Source: Legionella londiniensis
GTDB taxonomy: Bacteria > Pseudomonadota > Gammaproteobacteria > Legionellales > Legionellaceae
DNA length: 42,569 bases
Direction of reading: 5' to 3'
NCBI RefSeq assembly: GCF_001467825.1
Contig: NZ_LNYK01000016.1
Location: 32,315 to 74,883 of the forward strand
A program made the translations under genes and the position numbers. The notes beneath the pieces were generated by a model, which was not told where the DNA came from, did no database searches, and worked only from the letters and a program-made list of their open reading frames with translations. Of the stretch, positions 16,734-24,841 are shown piece after piece. Positions within the stretch are counted from its first letter, which is position 1. Each line of letters opens with the position of its first letter.

Positions 16734-17051
16734 TTATTTATTAAAGGAGGGAACAGTTGGGCTTTTTGGCTCTGGCGCAGAGTCTTCTCTCTGTACGGGT
16801 TCTGCAACAGGTGCTTTTTTTCCATAAATTACATTATTCACCCGGGTTTGCAAACGATGCAAGACATCCCGGGCATTAAGGTTGACTTCGGTTGAGCGTA
16901 CTGCAGCCATTTGATCTACTTTTTGTTTATTGTAATCAATTTCTTTTAGGATATTCCCAGGAACATTGGTTGAAAAATCAGATCCCGGCTGCCCTCGCAA
17001 GAAAGTATAGCGGCTACCCCAAACAGTTTTATCCTCATAACTGTTAGCCAT
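16734..17051 (-). CDS. IcmR functional homologue (FIR) candidate
   Basis: A 105-residue hydrophilic protein between icmS and icmQ, exactly where Legionella has icmR. IcmR-type proteins are known to diverge so far that only position and partner binding to IcmQ identify them, and the group is called FIR. The product has a helical middle (about residues 34-75; KQKVDQMAAVRSTEVNLNARDVLHRLQ) and a Pro/Glu-rich, probably disordered tail. It shows no similarity I recognise to Legionella IcmR. An AGGAG ribosome site precedes the ATG. PmrA-like and CpxR-like repeats lie upstream. Role by position: chaperone of IcmQ. Confidence 0.8.
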   Translation of the reverse strand: MANSYEDKTVWGSRYTFLRGQPGSDFSTNVPGNILKEIDYNKQKVDQMAAVRSTEVNLNARDVLHRLQTRVNNVIYGKKAPVAEPVQREDSAPEPKSPTVPSFNK

Positions 17052-17105
17052 TCTTGACTCCTGAAAAATGGGTTTATCTTATTGATATAGGTTACCAGAA
17101 CCAAT

Positions 17106-17122
17106 CTTAATAAAAGCTTAAC
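17106..17122. promoter_or_regulatory. PmrA-like direct repeat ahead of the FIR gene
   Basis: CTTAAT-AAAAG-CTTAAC is a direct repeat of a TTAA core with 11-bp periodicity, resembling the PmrA box (YTTAAK-N5-YTTAAK) known to control many icm/dot and effector genes in Legionella and Coxiella. It lies about 55-70 bases upstream of the FIR start. In AT-rich intergenic DNA such a match can be accidental. Confidence 0.4.
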
Positions 17123-17132
17123 CAAACAAAAA

Positions 17133-17148
17133 TTTGCGTTTTTTTTAC
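17133..17148 (-). promoter_or_regulatory. CpxR-like box ahead of the FIR gene
   Basis: On the minus strand GTAAA-N6-GCAAA resembles the CpxR consensus (two GTAAA half-sites separated by about five or six bases). CpxR is known to control icmR in Legionella. One half-site has a mismatch. The site is about 80-100 bases upstream of the FIR start and just after the icmS stop. Confidence 0.35.
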
Positions 17149-17166
17149 ATTCAGTCAGCCTATATT

Positions 17167-17511
17167 TTAATCATACATCAATTCATCTAAAGGTGTATAA
17201 TCTCTGCTTGGTCCGCCCTGGATTAATTCATTCACCACATCTGTCATACATAACAGCCTAAGTGAATTGGGCGTAACGTCATCAAATACAACCCTTGTTC
17301 CAAGCAAGGCGCTTTCAGCTTCGTCAAAAGAGAGTCCGAGGCCATAGCCCAGGCATAGCGAACATAACTGATCAGCACGACGGGCAATTGCCGGCAATAA
17401 ACCTGTGGGAGAAAATACTTCTTCAAAACTAACAAACCGATCATTTAAATAGAATTTGGCATTCATACTGGCAGCAATTTTTGCCATATACTTACTGATA
17501 TCCGCGCTCAT
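17167..17511 (-). CDS. icmS: Type IVB effector chaperone IcmS
   Basis: Small acidic cytoplasmic chaperone that pairs with IcmW, binds the DotL tail and delivers a subset of effectors. The ATG at 17511 gives 114 residues, the family length. It overlaps the icmT stop as ATGA, whereas the upstream in-frame ATG would add four residues. The sequence is strikingly conserved (MAKIAASMNAKFYLNDRFVSF, RADQLCSLCLGYGLG, IQGGPSRDYTPLDELMYD). It is the second gene of the block, cotranscribed with icmT. Confidence 0.97.
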   Translation of the reverse strand: MSADISKYMAKIAASMNAKFYLNDRFVSFEEVFSPTGLLPAIARRADQLCSLCLGYGLGLSFDEAESALLGTRVVFDDVTPNSLRLLCMTDVVNELIQGGPSRDYTPLDELMYD

Positions 17512-17771
17512 TGCCGCCACCATGGTTGAGATGATTTAACAGGCCCTGCCAAAAAAGTACGCAACCAACGCAGAAATACCGGTACAGTAAACCCATAATG
17601 CTCAAGGATGCCAAAAAAAACGGCAGAGACCAGCACAAGAATTGCAGTCCAGATACGAATATGCATGAGGAATAAAAAAATGGGAAATGCAGCGCGGGCA
17701 TCAACCACAAAAAATCGCGCGCTTCTTGCAGAATCACGCCAATGGGCCGAAGTAGAAAAGCCACCAGCCAT
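17508..17771 (-). CDS. icmT: Type IVB membrane protein IcmT
   Basis: An 87-residue membrane protein, first gene of the icm block. It is conserved with Legionella IcmT (AHWRDSARSARFFVVDARAAFP, FTVPVFLRWLR, PWWR). One or two membrane spans lie near residues 27-58. In Legionella it is needed for secretion and for exit from the host cell. A GAGG ribosome site sits 6 bases before the ATG. A frame-shifted 96-codon ORF over the same bases is a shadow. The leader and promoter upstream are described separately. Confidence 0.96.
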   Translation of the reverse strand: MAGGFSTSAHWRDSARSARFFVVDARAAFPIFLFLMHIRIWTAILVLVSAVFFGILEHYGFTVPVFLRWLRTFLAGPVKSSQPWWRQ

Positions 17772-17784
17772 TTATACCTCACAA

Positions 17785-17797
17785 TTTAATCATTAAA
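17785..17797. promoter_or_regulatory. 13-bp palindrome in the icmT leader
   Basis: TTTAAT-C-ATTAAA is a perfect palindrome 14-26 bases upstream of the icmT ATG. The TTAA cores are 7 bp apart, so it is not a PmrA direct repeat. It may be an operator, or may occlude the ribosome site when folded. It could be chance in AT-rich DNA. Confidence 0.3.
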
Positions 17798-17847
17798 CTT
17801 TCATGCACTTCTTGATTCAAACGCCCAAAAAATGCTATTTACTTCCA

Positions 17848-17901
17848 AGTTTTTATTTTCATGCAATTCATAAATGAAAAAAATCATCATGAATAAAAAC
17901 T
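17848..17901 (-). promoter_or_regulatory. Long hairpin in the icmT 5' leader
   Basis: AGTTTTTATT-TT-CATG (17848-17863) pairs with CATGAATAAAAACT (17888-17901): 14 bp with a two-base bulge and a 24-base loop. It lies between the predicted transcription start (about 17922) and icmT. No U-tract follows, so it is a leader structure rather than a usual terminator. Confidence 0.45.
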
Positions 17902-17928
17902 CGAATAAAAAACAAATCAGTTATTTAA

Positions 17929-17956
17929 AGTATATCGAAGGTGCGCGGTAATGCAA
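17929..17956 (-). promoter_or_regulatory. Sigma70-type promoter for icmT-icmS
   Basis: On the minus strand TTGCAT (17951-17956) and TATACT (17929-17934) are separated by 16 bases. The -10 runs on as TATACTTTAA, which also resembles sigma-S promoters. It predicts a leader of about 150 bases before icmT. Confidence 0.5.
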
Positions 17957-18046
17957 ACAGAGAAATGAATCCTGATGATATTCAAGATGGGTGATGTTTG
18001 AAAAGTTACATAAAAAGCGCAGTTGCAGAAAATCGGGTTGAGTCAG

Positions 18047-18283
18047 TTATTTAGGTATGCCGGGGTCATTCTTTTTACCGGGTTTCAGACAGCTGGTTAA
18101 TATATCCCCCATTGATGGAGAAGGACACAATTGCTTGGCAGGAGAGCACCCTTTGGTGCGCTGCTCTGACAATTCGTTAGCCGGTTTTTGATTTTCAGTT
18201 TCTGTTGATGAAGATTCAGCCTGGTTGCTGGCAGTTGCAGGAGGCATGATTTTAAACATACGTTCTGTGCTGCTGGGCATCAT
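18047..18283 (-). CDS. Small polar protein, uncertain
   Basis: A 78-codon frame upstream of icmT on the same strand, encoding a polar, Ser/Thr/Glu/Pro-rich sequence with three cysteines and no membrane span or recognised domain. Two ATGs open it, with only a weak AGAG upstream. It lies in an otherwise gene-free 640-bp stretch between icmT and the TVP38 gene. Its composition is not obviously that of a random frame, and its position beside the secretion genes is suggestive. No homologue is recognised. It may equally be non-coding. Confidence 0.3.
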   Translation of the reverse strand: MMPSSTERMFKIMPPATASNQAESSSTETENQKPANELSEQRTKGCSPAKQLCPSPSMGDILTSCLKPGKKNDPGIPK

Positions 18284-18413
18284 GATTCTCTGGTATCAAG
18301 TCATGTATACCAGTATATCGCCAAAACATTAAGGTTTTATTAAGTAAAGTAATCTTGCTTGATTCGCGAACCTGTAATAAAGTACTTCACATGTTGCACA
18401 TTAATTCACATAT

Positions 18414-19037
18414 ATGAAAGGAATCTGTACCGCATTAGCGATCTTGTTGATTGCTATGTGTGTCTTTTTTTTTCAGCAAAAAGCTTTCTTGATTATTCAT
18501 TGGATCAATAACTTAGGTATTGTTGCTCCGATTTTCTTTTTGTTTCTCTATTGCTTTGCGACTTTGTTTTTTCTTCCTACCATGGTTTTGACCTTGGCAG
18601 GCGGTGCTATATTTGGCCCGGTATTGGGCACTTTTTTTAATCTGTTGGGAGCTACAATTGGCGCCGGATGCGCATTTTGCATTAGCCGCTATCTCATTTT
18701 TGACTGGCTTAAAACCAAAGAAAATGCCCGCATAAGCAAATTGATTAAAGGTGTTGAAAATAGAGGGTGGCAATTTGTTGCCCTACTGCGTATTGTACCA
18801 ATCATCCCCTTTAATATTGTGAACTATGGTTTAGGTTTAACCGGTATCAAGTTTAGTCATTATATGCTGACTACTGTGATTTTTTTAATTCCCACAGAGA
18901 TTATTTCAACTTACTGCGGTTATGCCGGGATGGATATGCTTATCAATACGGGTTTGCTTTATAAGCGTTTCAGCCTGTTAGCTTTTTTGATTTTATCGTT
19001 TATCTTGATAGTCATTCAATTTTGGAAAAAAAAATAA
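18414..19037 (+). CDS. TVP38/TMEM64 (DedA-like) membrane protein
   Basis: A 207-residue polytopic inner-membrane protein of the SNARE-associated/VTT (PF09335) type. Hydrophobic segments lie near residues 5-22, 33-55, 58-85, 120-140, 148-170 and 183-204. The family signature appears as LTLAGGAIFGPVLGTFFNLLG followed by an ISRYL segment, and a later ALLRIVPIIPFNIVNYGLG with the conserved Arg and Pro. Members are linked to lipid scrambling and membrane homeostasis; the substrate here is unknown. The first plus-strand gene after the icm block, it converges on the aminotransferase gene. Confidence 0.88.
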   Translation: MKGICTALAILLIAMCVFFFQQKAFLIIHWINNLGIVAPIFFLFLYCFATLFFLPTMVLTLAGGAIFGPVLGTFFNLLGATIGAGCAFCISRYLIFDWLKTKENARISKLIKGVENRGWQFVALLRIVPIIPFNIVNYGLGLTGIKFSHYMLTTVIFLIPTEIISTYCGYAGMDMLINTGLLYKRFSLLAFLILSFILIVIQFWKKK

Positions 19038-19090
19038 TTTCGGTTTTTTGGAACTCCATTTCGCTCCACAGTTTTTATAATACATCACCG

Positions 19091-19870
19091 TTAGGACTTG
19101 TCATCATTTTTGATTAATAATTGCACATAAGAGAACAGTGCGTTTCTATTTGCAAACGGTACGGCCTCGAAAGAAGCGACAGGCCGGATTCCTTGCAGCG
19201 CATTGGTTACAAACACCGCTTCCGCATTCATTATCATTTTATAATCAATATATGTTTCCTGGCAGTCAATGCCTGCCAAAGGACATATGTCTAGAATCCG
19301 CCGTCTCAGGATCCCAGGTAATAACCCGCATGAAAGAGAAGGGGTCAACACCTGGTTCTCTTTGATAATAAATAAATTGGCCACAGTGGTTTCGGTAGCA
19401 AAGGAATCTGTATTAAAAAATAAGGCATCATCAGCGCCTTGAGCAAGCGCCTTTTTTCGAGCGAGGATTGCTTCAAGATAATTGGTGGTTTTTAATCGAT
19501 AAACAGGATTTTTGGGATCGCGACGCCACTCGGCACTTATCAAATTGAGTGCGTTTAATGCAGGTTTCAGTGGAAAGGCAGAAAATATAAAATAAGGGTT
19601 TTTGCCAATAGCTTCCAGTCCTCTTGGGGCTTCTCCCGCGGATAAAATAATTTTTACTCCACCGCTATCCAAGTTAGTTTCTTGAATACACTGGGCAATT
19701 TTTGCATGCCATTCCTGATAAGTCAGCTTAATTGAAATATTCAGTGAGGTTGCTGATTTTTGCAAACGCTGCCAATGAAGTTTCGGATAACAAGGCGCTC
19801 GATTTTCAAAACGAATGGTTTCAAACAGACCTTCACCCAATAAAATCCTGTCATTGGCAGCGATTGACAT
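19091..19870 (-). CDS. Class IV aminotransferase (PabC-like aminodeoxychorismate lyase or amino acid transaminase)
   Basis: PLP-dependent fold-type IV enzyme. Motifs seen are DRILLGEGLFETIRF at the start, KTTNYLEAILARKKALAQG with the likely PLP lysine, ATETTVANLF, and LTPSLSCGLLPGILRR near the C-terminus. This arrangement fits 4-amino-4-deoxychorismate lyase (folate pathway), but branched-chain or D-amino-acid transaminases share it, so the substrate is not certain. The ATG at 19870 gives 259 residues and has AGGA about ten bases upstream; a longer frame would need TTG. The PA3496-like gene lies just upstream on the same strand. Confidence 0.8.
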   Translation of the reverse strand: MSIAANDRILLGEGLFETIRFENRAPCYPKLHWQRLQKSATSLNISIKLTYQEWHAKIAQCIQETNLDSGGVKIILSAGEAPRGLEAIGKNPYFIFSAFPLKPALNALNLISAEWRRDPKNPVYRLKTTNYLEAILARKKALAQGADDALFFNTDSFATETTVANLFIIKENQVLTPSLSCGLLPGILRRRILDICPLAGIDCQETYIDYKMIMNAEAVFVTNALQGIRPVASFEAVPFANRNALFSYVQLLIKNDDKS

Positions 19871-19905
19871 CAACCACGCATCCTGCAAAAAAATTGCTTA
19901 TAAAT

Positions 19906-20088
19906 TTAATAATCAAAAAAATCTTCAATTTCATCCTTCAGGCGTTTTTCTTCCAGTAAATTTTCCAGACGCCGACGAGCGTCAGAAAAGGAGCTTTGCG
20001 TATTCTCGATAAGAATTTCCTCCGGATCTACAAACTCATCTTCAGCAATCAGATCTTTTTCTTCTTCATCGTCAAATAATTCGCTCAT
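19906..20088 (-). CDS. PA3496-like small acidic protein
   Basis: A 60-residue, very acidic protein ending in a conserved-looking DARRRLENLLEEKRLKDEIEDFFDY helix. The C-terminal RRxLExxLExKxLKxExxDF pattern matches the small PA3496 family of gammaproteobacteria, whose role is poorly defined (putative envelope integrity). A GAGGAT ribosome site precedes the ATG. It is probably cotranscribed with the downstream aminotransferase. Confidence 0.75.
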   Translation of the reverse strand: MSELFDDEEEKDLIAEDEFVDPEEILIENTQSSFSDARRRLENLLEEKRLKDEIEDFFDY

Positions 20089-20282
20089 GTTATCCTCAGA
20101 AAATTTAATAAAAGTTTACCTACCGTCATTTGCCAAGCCATACATCAATATAATGATGTCTTGAACTTAAACAAGTTTCCGGACCCATAAATTTTTGCCT
20201 ATATACCTTATTTTTTTTTCTTTGCCTATAGGCTTTACATAAAGAATGTTATAAATTCAAGAAAACCACTCCAATACAGAAT

Positions 20283-20309
20283 AAATAAAAACCATTTTGG
20301 TTTTTATTT
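20283..20309. promoter_or_regulatory. Perfect 11-bp hairpin
   Basis: AAATAAAAACC and GGTTTTTATTT pair perfectly around a 5-base ATTTT loop. The stem is AT-rich. It lies between the PA3496-like gene and ygfA, far from both starts. It could be a terminator for an unrecognised short transcript or an AT-rich operator. Confidence 0.4.
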
Positions 20310-20420
20310 GAGAAAAAATTTTAAAAATAAACCAAAAAATTCTGCAATGAATCCCGCCTGACAAAAAACCATAATCAAACAAGTGAGGCTCGTAAACTAT
20401 GCGTTTAGGCTGGATAGGCC

Positions 20421-20448
20421 TTGAATGGATTTATGCATATGTGATAAT
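20421..20448 (+). promoter_or_regulatory. Putative promoter of ygfA
   Basis: TTGAAT (20421-20426) and GATAAT (20443-20448) are separated by 16 bases. The predicted transcription start is about ten bases before the ATG at 20466. The resulting leader is very short and lacks a clear Shine-Dalgarno. Confidence 0.4.
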
Positions 20449-20465
20449 GGGTTATCTTAAAATGA

Positions 20466-21049
20466 ATGACTGACAACATGCCTGATAGACTTAAAGAGGC
20501 TTTAAGGTTAACCCACAGACTGATACGCGAAAATTTACCCCTAAGCTATCAGCAAAAAATATCCAACCTGGTATGTGCCCGTATTCGTAAACTAGACCAG
20601 TACCGCTATGCTTCGCGCATCGCTTTATATCAAGCGGTTAAAGGCGAAATCAAACTTGACTCCTTGTGGAATTCGGCCCCTCTTCAGGGGAAATATTGTT
20701 TTTTTCCTGCACTCAATGAAAATAAAACCCTCTCTTTTTTACCGGCCACCCCAAAAACACCGTTTAAACCGAATCAGTTTAATATTCCAGAACCGGATGT
20801 TAGTCGCGACCTGGCGCTGGAACCAAGCAAGATAGATATCATCTTCATGCCGCTTATCGCATTTGACAGGCACGGAACCCGGTTAGGCATGGGGGCTGGT
20901 TATTATGACCGAACTATGGCTAACAAAAAATTACCCTTGCTCATCGGGGTGGCATATGAATTTCAACGTGTTTCCTATATCGCGCCGCAACCCTGGGATA
21001 TACCTCTGGCAGGCATCGTCACCGAAAAATCCGTTTACTGGAGCAATTC

Positions 21050-21053
<4 letters not shown>
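20466..21053 (+). CDS. ygfA: 5-formyltetrahydrofolate cyclo-ligase
   Basis: Converts 5-formyl-THF to 5,10-methenyl-THF using ATP, returning a storage folate to one-carbon metabolism. The 195-residue length is normal. The signature GTRLGMGAGYYDRTM is present near residue 140, followed by IGVAYEFQ and a final PQPWDIPLAGIVTE segment, all typical. A second ATG four codons in is also possible. The stop overlaps the next start as ATGA, so the EVE protein is translated from the same message. Confidence 0.93.
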
Positions 21054-21879
<826 letters not shown>

Positions 21880-21971
21880 TTAAGATTTTAATTACTCTAA
21901 AATAGCTATAATATGAGGCATATTGATTCTGCTAAACTTTAAGAAATAGCGTCTATAATCAGGAGTTTAAT

Positions 21972-22250
21972 ATGTTTGATCCCAAACAGTTCGAAGAGAT
22001 CGCGAGAAAACTATATGCATCACTGCCTGCAAGTGTACAGAATTTTGAAAATGAGATTCAACAAAAATTCAAGGAAATTCTCCAGTCCGCATTTACCCAT
22101 CTTGACTTGGTAACGCGGGAAGAATTTGATGTACAGGTCAAAGTTCTCGCCCGCACGCGAGAAAAAGTCGAAGCCCTGCAACTGCAACTTAATGTGCTTC
22201 TCGCTGAAAAGCAAAAAAATGAAAATAAAAAAAAACAATCTCCAGTTTAG
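21972..22250 (+). CDS. ubiK: UbiK/YqiC-type accessory protein (BMFP family)
   Basis: A 92-residue protein of the BMFP/YqiC family, now known as UbiK, which helps ubiquinone biosynthesis by binding UbiJ and lipids. It begins with MFDPKQFEEIARKLYASLP, has an amphipathic middle, and ends in a coiled coil (REEFDVQVKVLARTREKVEALQ) with a Lys/Asn-rich tail. An AGGAG site precedes the ATG. It lies 5' of comM, an arrangement common in gammaproteobacteria. Confidence 0.88.
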   Translation: MFDPKQFEEIARKLYASLPASVQNFENEIQQKFKEILQSAFTHLDLVTREEFDVQVKVLARTREKVEALQLQLNVLLAEKQKNENKKKQSPV

Positions 22251-22288
22251 GCAGCTTACTTGCCACATAACACATGAAGCTTCTCATT

Positions 22289-22315
22289 TCCGGATTAGGC
22301 CTCATCTAATCCGGA
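22289..22315. other. 10-bp stem-loop between ubiK and comM
   Basis: TCCGGATTAG pairs perfectly with CTAATCCGGA around a 7-base loop. A third GGATTAG half follows directly. There is no U-tract on the plus strand, so termination is uncertain. It may be an attenuator or a small intergenic repeat. Confidence 0.45.
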
Positions 22316-22435
22316 TTAGCCGACAAACATCCTGATTCATCAAAATAAGGCCTTGTTTAATCCAGCCATCCATATCGACTAAGCCGAATCATTCCTATAA
22401 AATGCATGCGTCCAACCAAAAAAATGAGATTTATC

Positions 22436-23947
22436 ATGAGCCTTGCAATATCCAAAACCCGAAGCTCCGTTGGTATTCAAGCCCAGTCCGTATCAGTTGA
22501 AGTGCATCTTTCTAACGGCTTACCTTCCTTCACTATTGTGGGGCTTGCTGAAACTGCGGTCAAGGAAAGTAAAGACCGAGTCCGCAGCGCGATCATCACC
22601 AGCCAATTTGAGTTTCCCTGCCGAAAAATTACAGTTAACCTGGCGCCCGCAGACTTACCCAAAACAGGCAGTGGGTTTGATTTGCCCATTGCAATCGGGA
22701 TTCTTGCCGCATCAGGGCAAATACCTGCTGACAAGCTATTGCAGCACGAATTTATCGGCGAGTTGGCGCTAAACGGCAACTTGCGCGGTGTATCGGGGAT
22801 TATTCCCGTCATACTGGGTTCCTATCATGAAAACCAACGATTGATTATTGCAAGCGCCAATGCAGAAGAAGCGGCGCTGGTGCGCAAAGATCATGTGCTT
22901 GCCGCTGACTGCCTAAGATCGGTATGCAGTTATCTATGCCAGGATACCCCGTTACAGCCATTGCCGCAGCTAACAGCGACCATGCGCGAAGACAAGCAGC
23001 TTGACTGGTCGGACATAAAAGGCCAGAAGCACGCCAAGCATGCCATGGAAATTGCAGCTTGCGGAGGGCATAGCATTTTATTAAGCGGACCGCCCGGCAG
23101 CGGTAAAACCATGCTTGCAAGCCGATTCACAACACTGTTGCCTGATCTTACTGAGTCTGAGGCATTGGAATGTGCTGCCATCCGCTCCATTCGCGGCCGC
23201 TTAAACAACCAGATGAAATGGCACCAACCCCCGTTTCGCGCCCCTCACCACACAGCTTCACCTGTGGCGCTGGTGGGCGGTGGAAATCCTCCCAAACCCG
23301 GTGAAATTTCTCTGGCTCACCATGGCGTATTGTTTCTGGATGAACTGCCGGAATTTAATCGGGTCGTACTAGAAACGCTCCGCGAACCTTTGGAATCTGG
23401 AGCGATCTGCATTTCCCGCGCAGGCAATCAAACTGAATTTCCTGCGCAGTTTCAATTACTGGCGGCAATGAACCCTTGCCCTTGCGGCCAATGGGGAAAC
23501 CCCAGGGCAAATTGCCTATGTACCCCTGAGCGAATCAACCGCTACCTTGCCAAACTATCTGCTCCCTTGCTAGATCGCATTGATATGCATGTCCAGATTC
23601 CGGCTCTGGATGAGGAAGAGTTGGTCAAGTTTAATGCCAATGAAAAAAATAAAAGTGAAGCAATAAGGCAAATGGTGGCAGAAATCCGCTGCCGCCAGTT
23701 TGCGCGGCAAGGGTGCCTCAATGCCAAACTGGGCGTTAAAGCGTGTGAATCAATCTGTTTCCTGGGGGAAAAGGAACAAACATTCTTAAAGAAAGCCATG
23801 TCCCATCTTAAATTATCGGCGAGGGCTTACCACCGGTTATTGAAAGTAGCCAGGACGATTGCAGACATGCGGGAGGCAGAACATTTGGAACTGGAGGATA
23901 TACAAAAGGCCTTGTCTTTTAAGCAAATTTTACGATCTATAAACTGA
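22436..23947 (+). CDS. comM: Mg-chelatase-related AAA ATPase ComM (YifB)
   Basis: ComM is a hexameric helicase that promotes branch migration during natural transformation. The chosen ATG gives MSLAISKTRS, the usual beginning (503 residues); an upstream ATG would add ten unrelated residues. An N-terminal Lon-like domain (about 1-170) is followed by the AAA domain with Walker A GPPGSGKT (218-225), a FLDELPEF Walker B and an AAMNPCPCG cysteine motif. The C-terminal Mg-chelatase domain includes SARAYHRLLKVARTIADM. The end overlaps the convergent pyrB end by 18 bp. It suggests competence for DNA uptake in this organism. Confidence 0.95.
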   Translation: MSLAISKTRSSVGIQAQSVSVEVHLSNGLPSFTIVGLAETAVKESKDRVRSAIITSQFEFPCRKITVNLAPADLPKTGSGFDLPIAIGILAASGQIPADKLLQHEFIGELALNGNLRGVSGIIPVILGSYHENQRLIIASANAEEAALVRKDHVLAADCLRSVCSYLCQDTPLQPLPQLTATMREDKQLDWSDIKGQKHAKHAMEIAACGGHSILLSGPPGSGKTMLASRFTTLLPDLTESEALECAAIRSIRGRLNNQMKWHQPPFRAPHHTASPVALVGGGNPPKPGEISLAHHGVLFLDELPEFNRVVLETLREPLESGAICISRAGNQTEFPAQFQLLAAMNPCPCGQWGNPRANCLCTPERINRYLAKLSAPLLDRIDMHVQIPALDEEELVKFNANEKNKSEAIRQMVAEIRCRQFARQGCLNAKLGVKACESICFLGEKEQTFLKKAMSHLKLSARAYHRLLKVARTIADMREAEHLELEDIQKALSFKQILRSIN

Positions 23948-24835
23948 CCGCCCAATTGCTTCAAGGATAGCCATGCGCATAAAAACACCGTTTTTCACCT
24001 GCTGCAAAATGCAGGATTGGGAACCATCAGCAACTTCATTATCAAGTTCAACTCCGCGGTTTATCGGGCCTGGGTGCATGAGCAAGGCATCTTTCTTGGC
24101 ATAGGCTAAAGTCTTCGGAGTAATGGCAAAGTTTTGCCGATAGCTTTCCAGCTCAAGGTGTTCGTTGCTTAAAAGACGTTCTTTTTGTACCCGAAGACAT
24201 ATTACGACATCAGCGCCAGCTAAACCCTCGCATAAAGAATCCGTAATCTGGCCATAATGAACAGTTTCAGGTTGCCATAGAGCTGGCGCTACCAGTGCGA
24301 GCTCAGCAACTTGAAACAGGGAAAAAATCTGCTGGAGGGAGTTTGCAACGCGCGAATGCTTAATATCACCAACAATAGCAATCTTCAGTTTTTGAAGCTC
24401 TCGTTTTTTCTCAATGATGGTCATTGCATCCAGCATGGCCTGACTGGGATGAGCATGCTGGCCGTCTCCAGCATTGATAATATGCGCGCCATCCTGTAAA
24501 ACATTGGCTAAATACTTTGGCAACCCATCCTGGCGGTGGCGAATCACAAAGAGAGAAATGCCCATGGCGTTTAGTGTTTTGACGGTATCTTCGATCCTCT
24601 CCCCTTTATTTTCAGAAGAGCTTTGTAAATCGAGATTAATCACTTTCATCTGCAATTGTTTAGCAGCCAGTTCAAAACTAACTCTGGTGCGGGTACTGTT
24701 TTCATAAAAAAGATTTGCAACAGTTAGAAAAGAATAGTCAGGATAAACGGCATGATGTTTAAAATATAAAGCGCGCTGAACCAGCGTTTCTGCTTCTTCT
24801 CGTGTTAACTGATTAATTTCTAAAAAATGATTCAT
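23930..24835 (-). CDS. pyrB: Aspartate carbamoyltransferase catalytic chain
   Basis: Second step of pyrimidine synthesis: carbamoyl phosphate plus aspartate gives carbamoyl aspartate. It has 301 residues. The carbamoyl-phosphate site STRTR is at 47-51, with HPSQAMLDA in the middle and MHPGPINRGVE near the end, all intact. It is last in a yqgE-ruvX-pyrB run with a 6-bp gap after ruvX, the order known from Pseudomonas and relatives, though pyrR and pyrC are absent here. No regulatory chain gene (pyrI) is next to it. Confidence 0.95.
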   Translation of the reverse strand: MNHFLEINQLTREEAETLVQRALYFKHHAVYPDYSFLTVANLFYENSTRTRVSFELAAKQLQMKVINLDLQSSSENKGERIEDTVKTLNAMGISLFVIRHRQDGLPKYLANVLQDGAHIINAGDGQHAHPSQAMLDAMTIIEKKRELQKLKIAIVGDIKHSRVANSLQQIFSLFQVAELALVAPALWQPETVHYGQITDSLCEGLAGADVVICLRVQKERLLSNEHLELESYRQNFAITPKTLAYAKKDALLMHPGPINRGVELDNEVADGSQSCILQQVKNGVFMRMAILEAIGRSVYRS

Positions 24836-24841
24836 TAAAAT

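Larger units (their letters stand above)
20089..20465. other. Intergenic region upstream of ygfA
   Basis: A 377-bp AT-rich gap between divergent genes. It contains the 27-base hairpin at 20283-20309, a GCCTATAGGC palindrome (20224-20233) and a sigma70-type promoter for ygfA. Because 6S RNA often lies upstream of ygfA in gammaproteobacteria, I looked for its conserved closing stem and central bubble and found no convincing match. Confidence 0.6.

Noticed and set aside
17492..17782. 96-codon frame overlapping icmT
   Set aside because: It is in a different frame from the conserved IcmT sequence and is a shadow.
20089..20465. 6S RNA gene upstream of ygfA
   Set aside because: I looked for the conserved closing helix and central bubble and found no convincing match by eye. 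A covariance search would be decisive.
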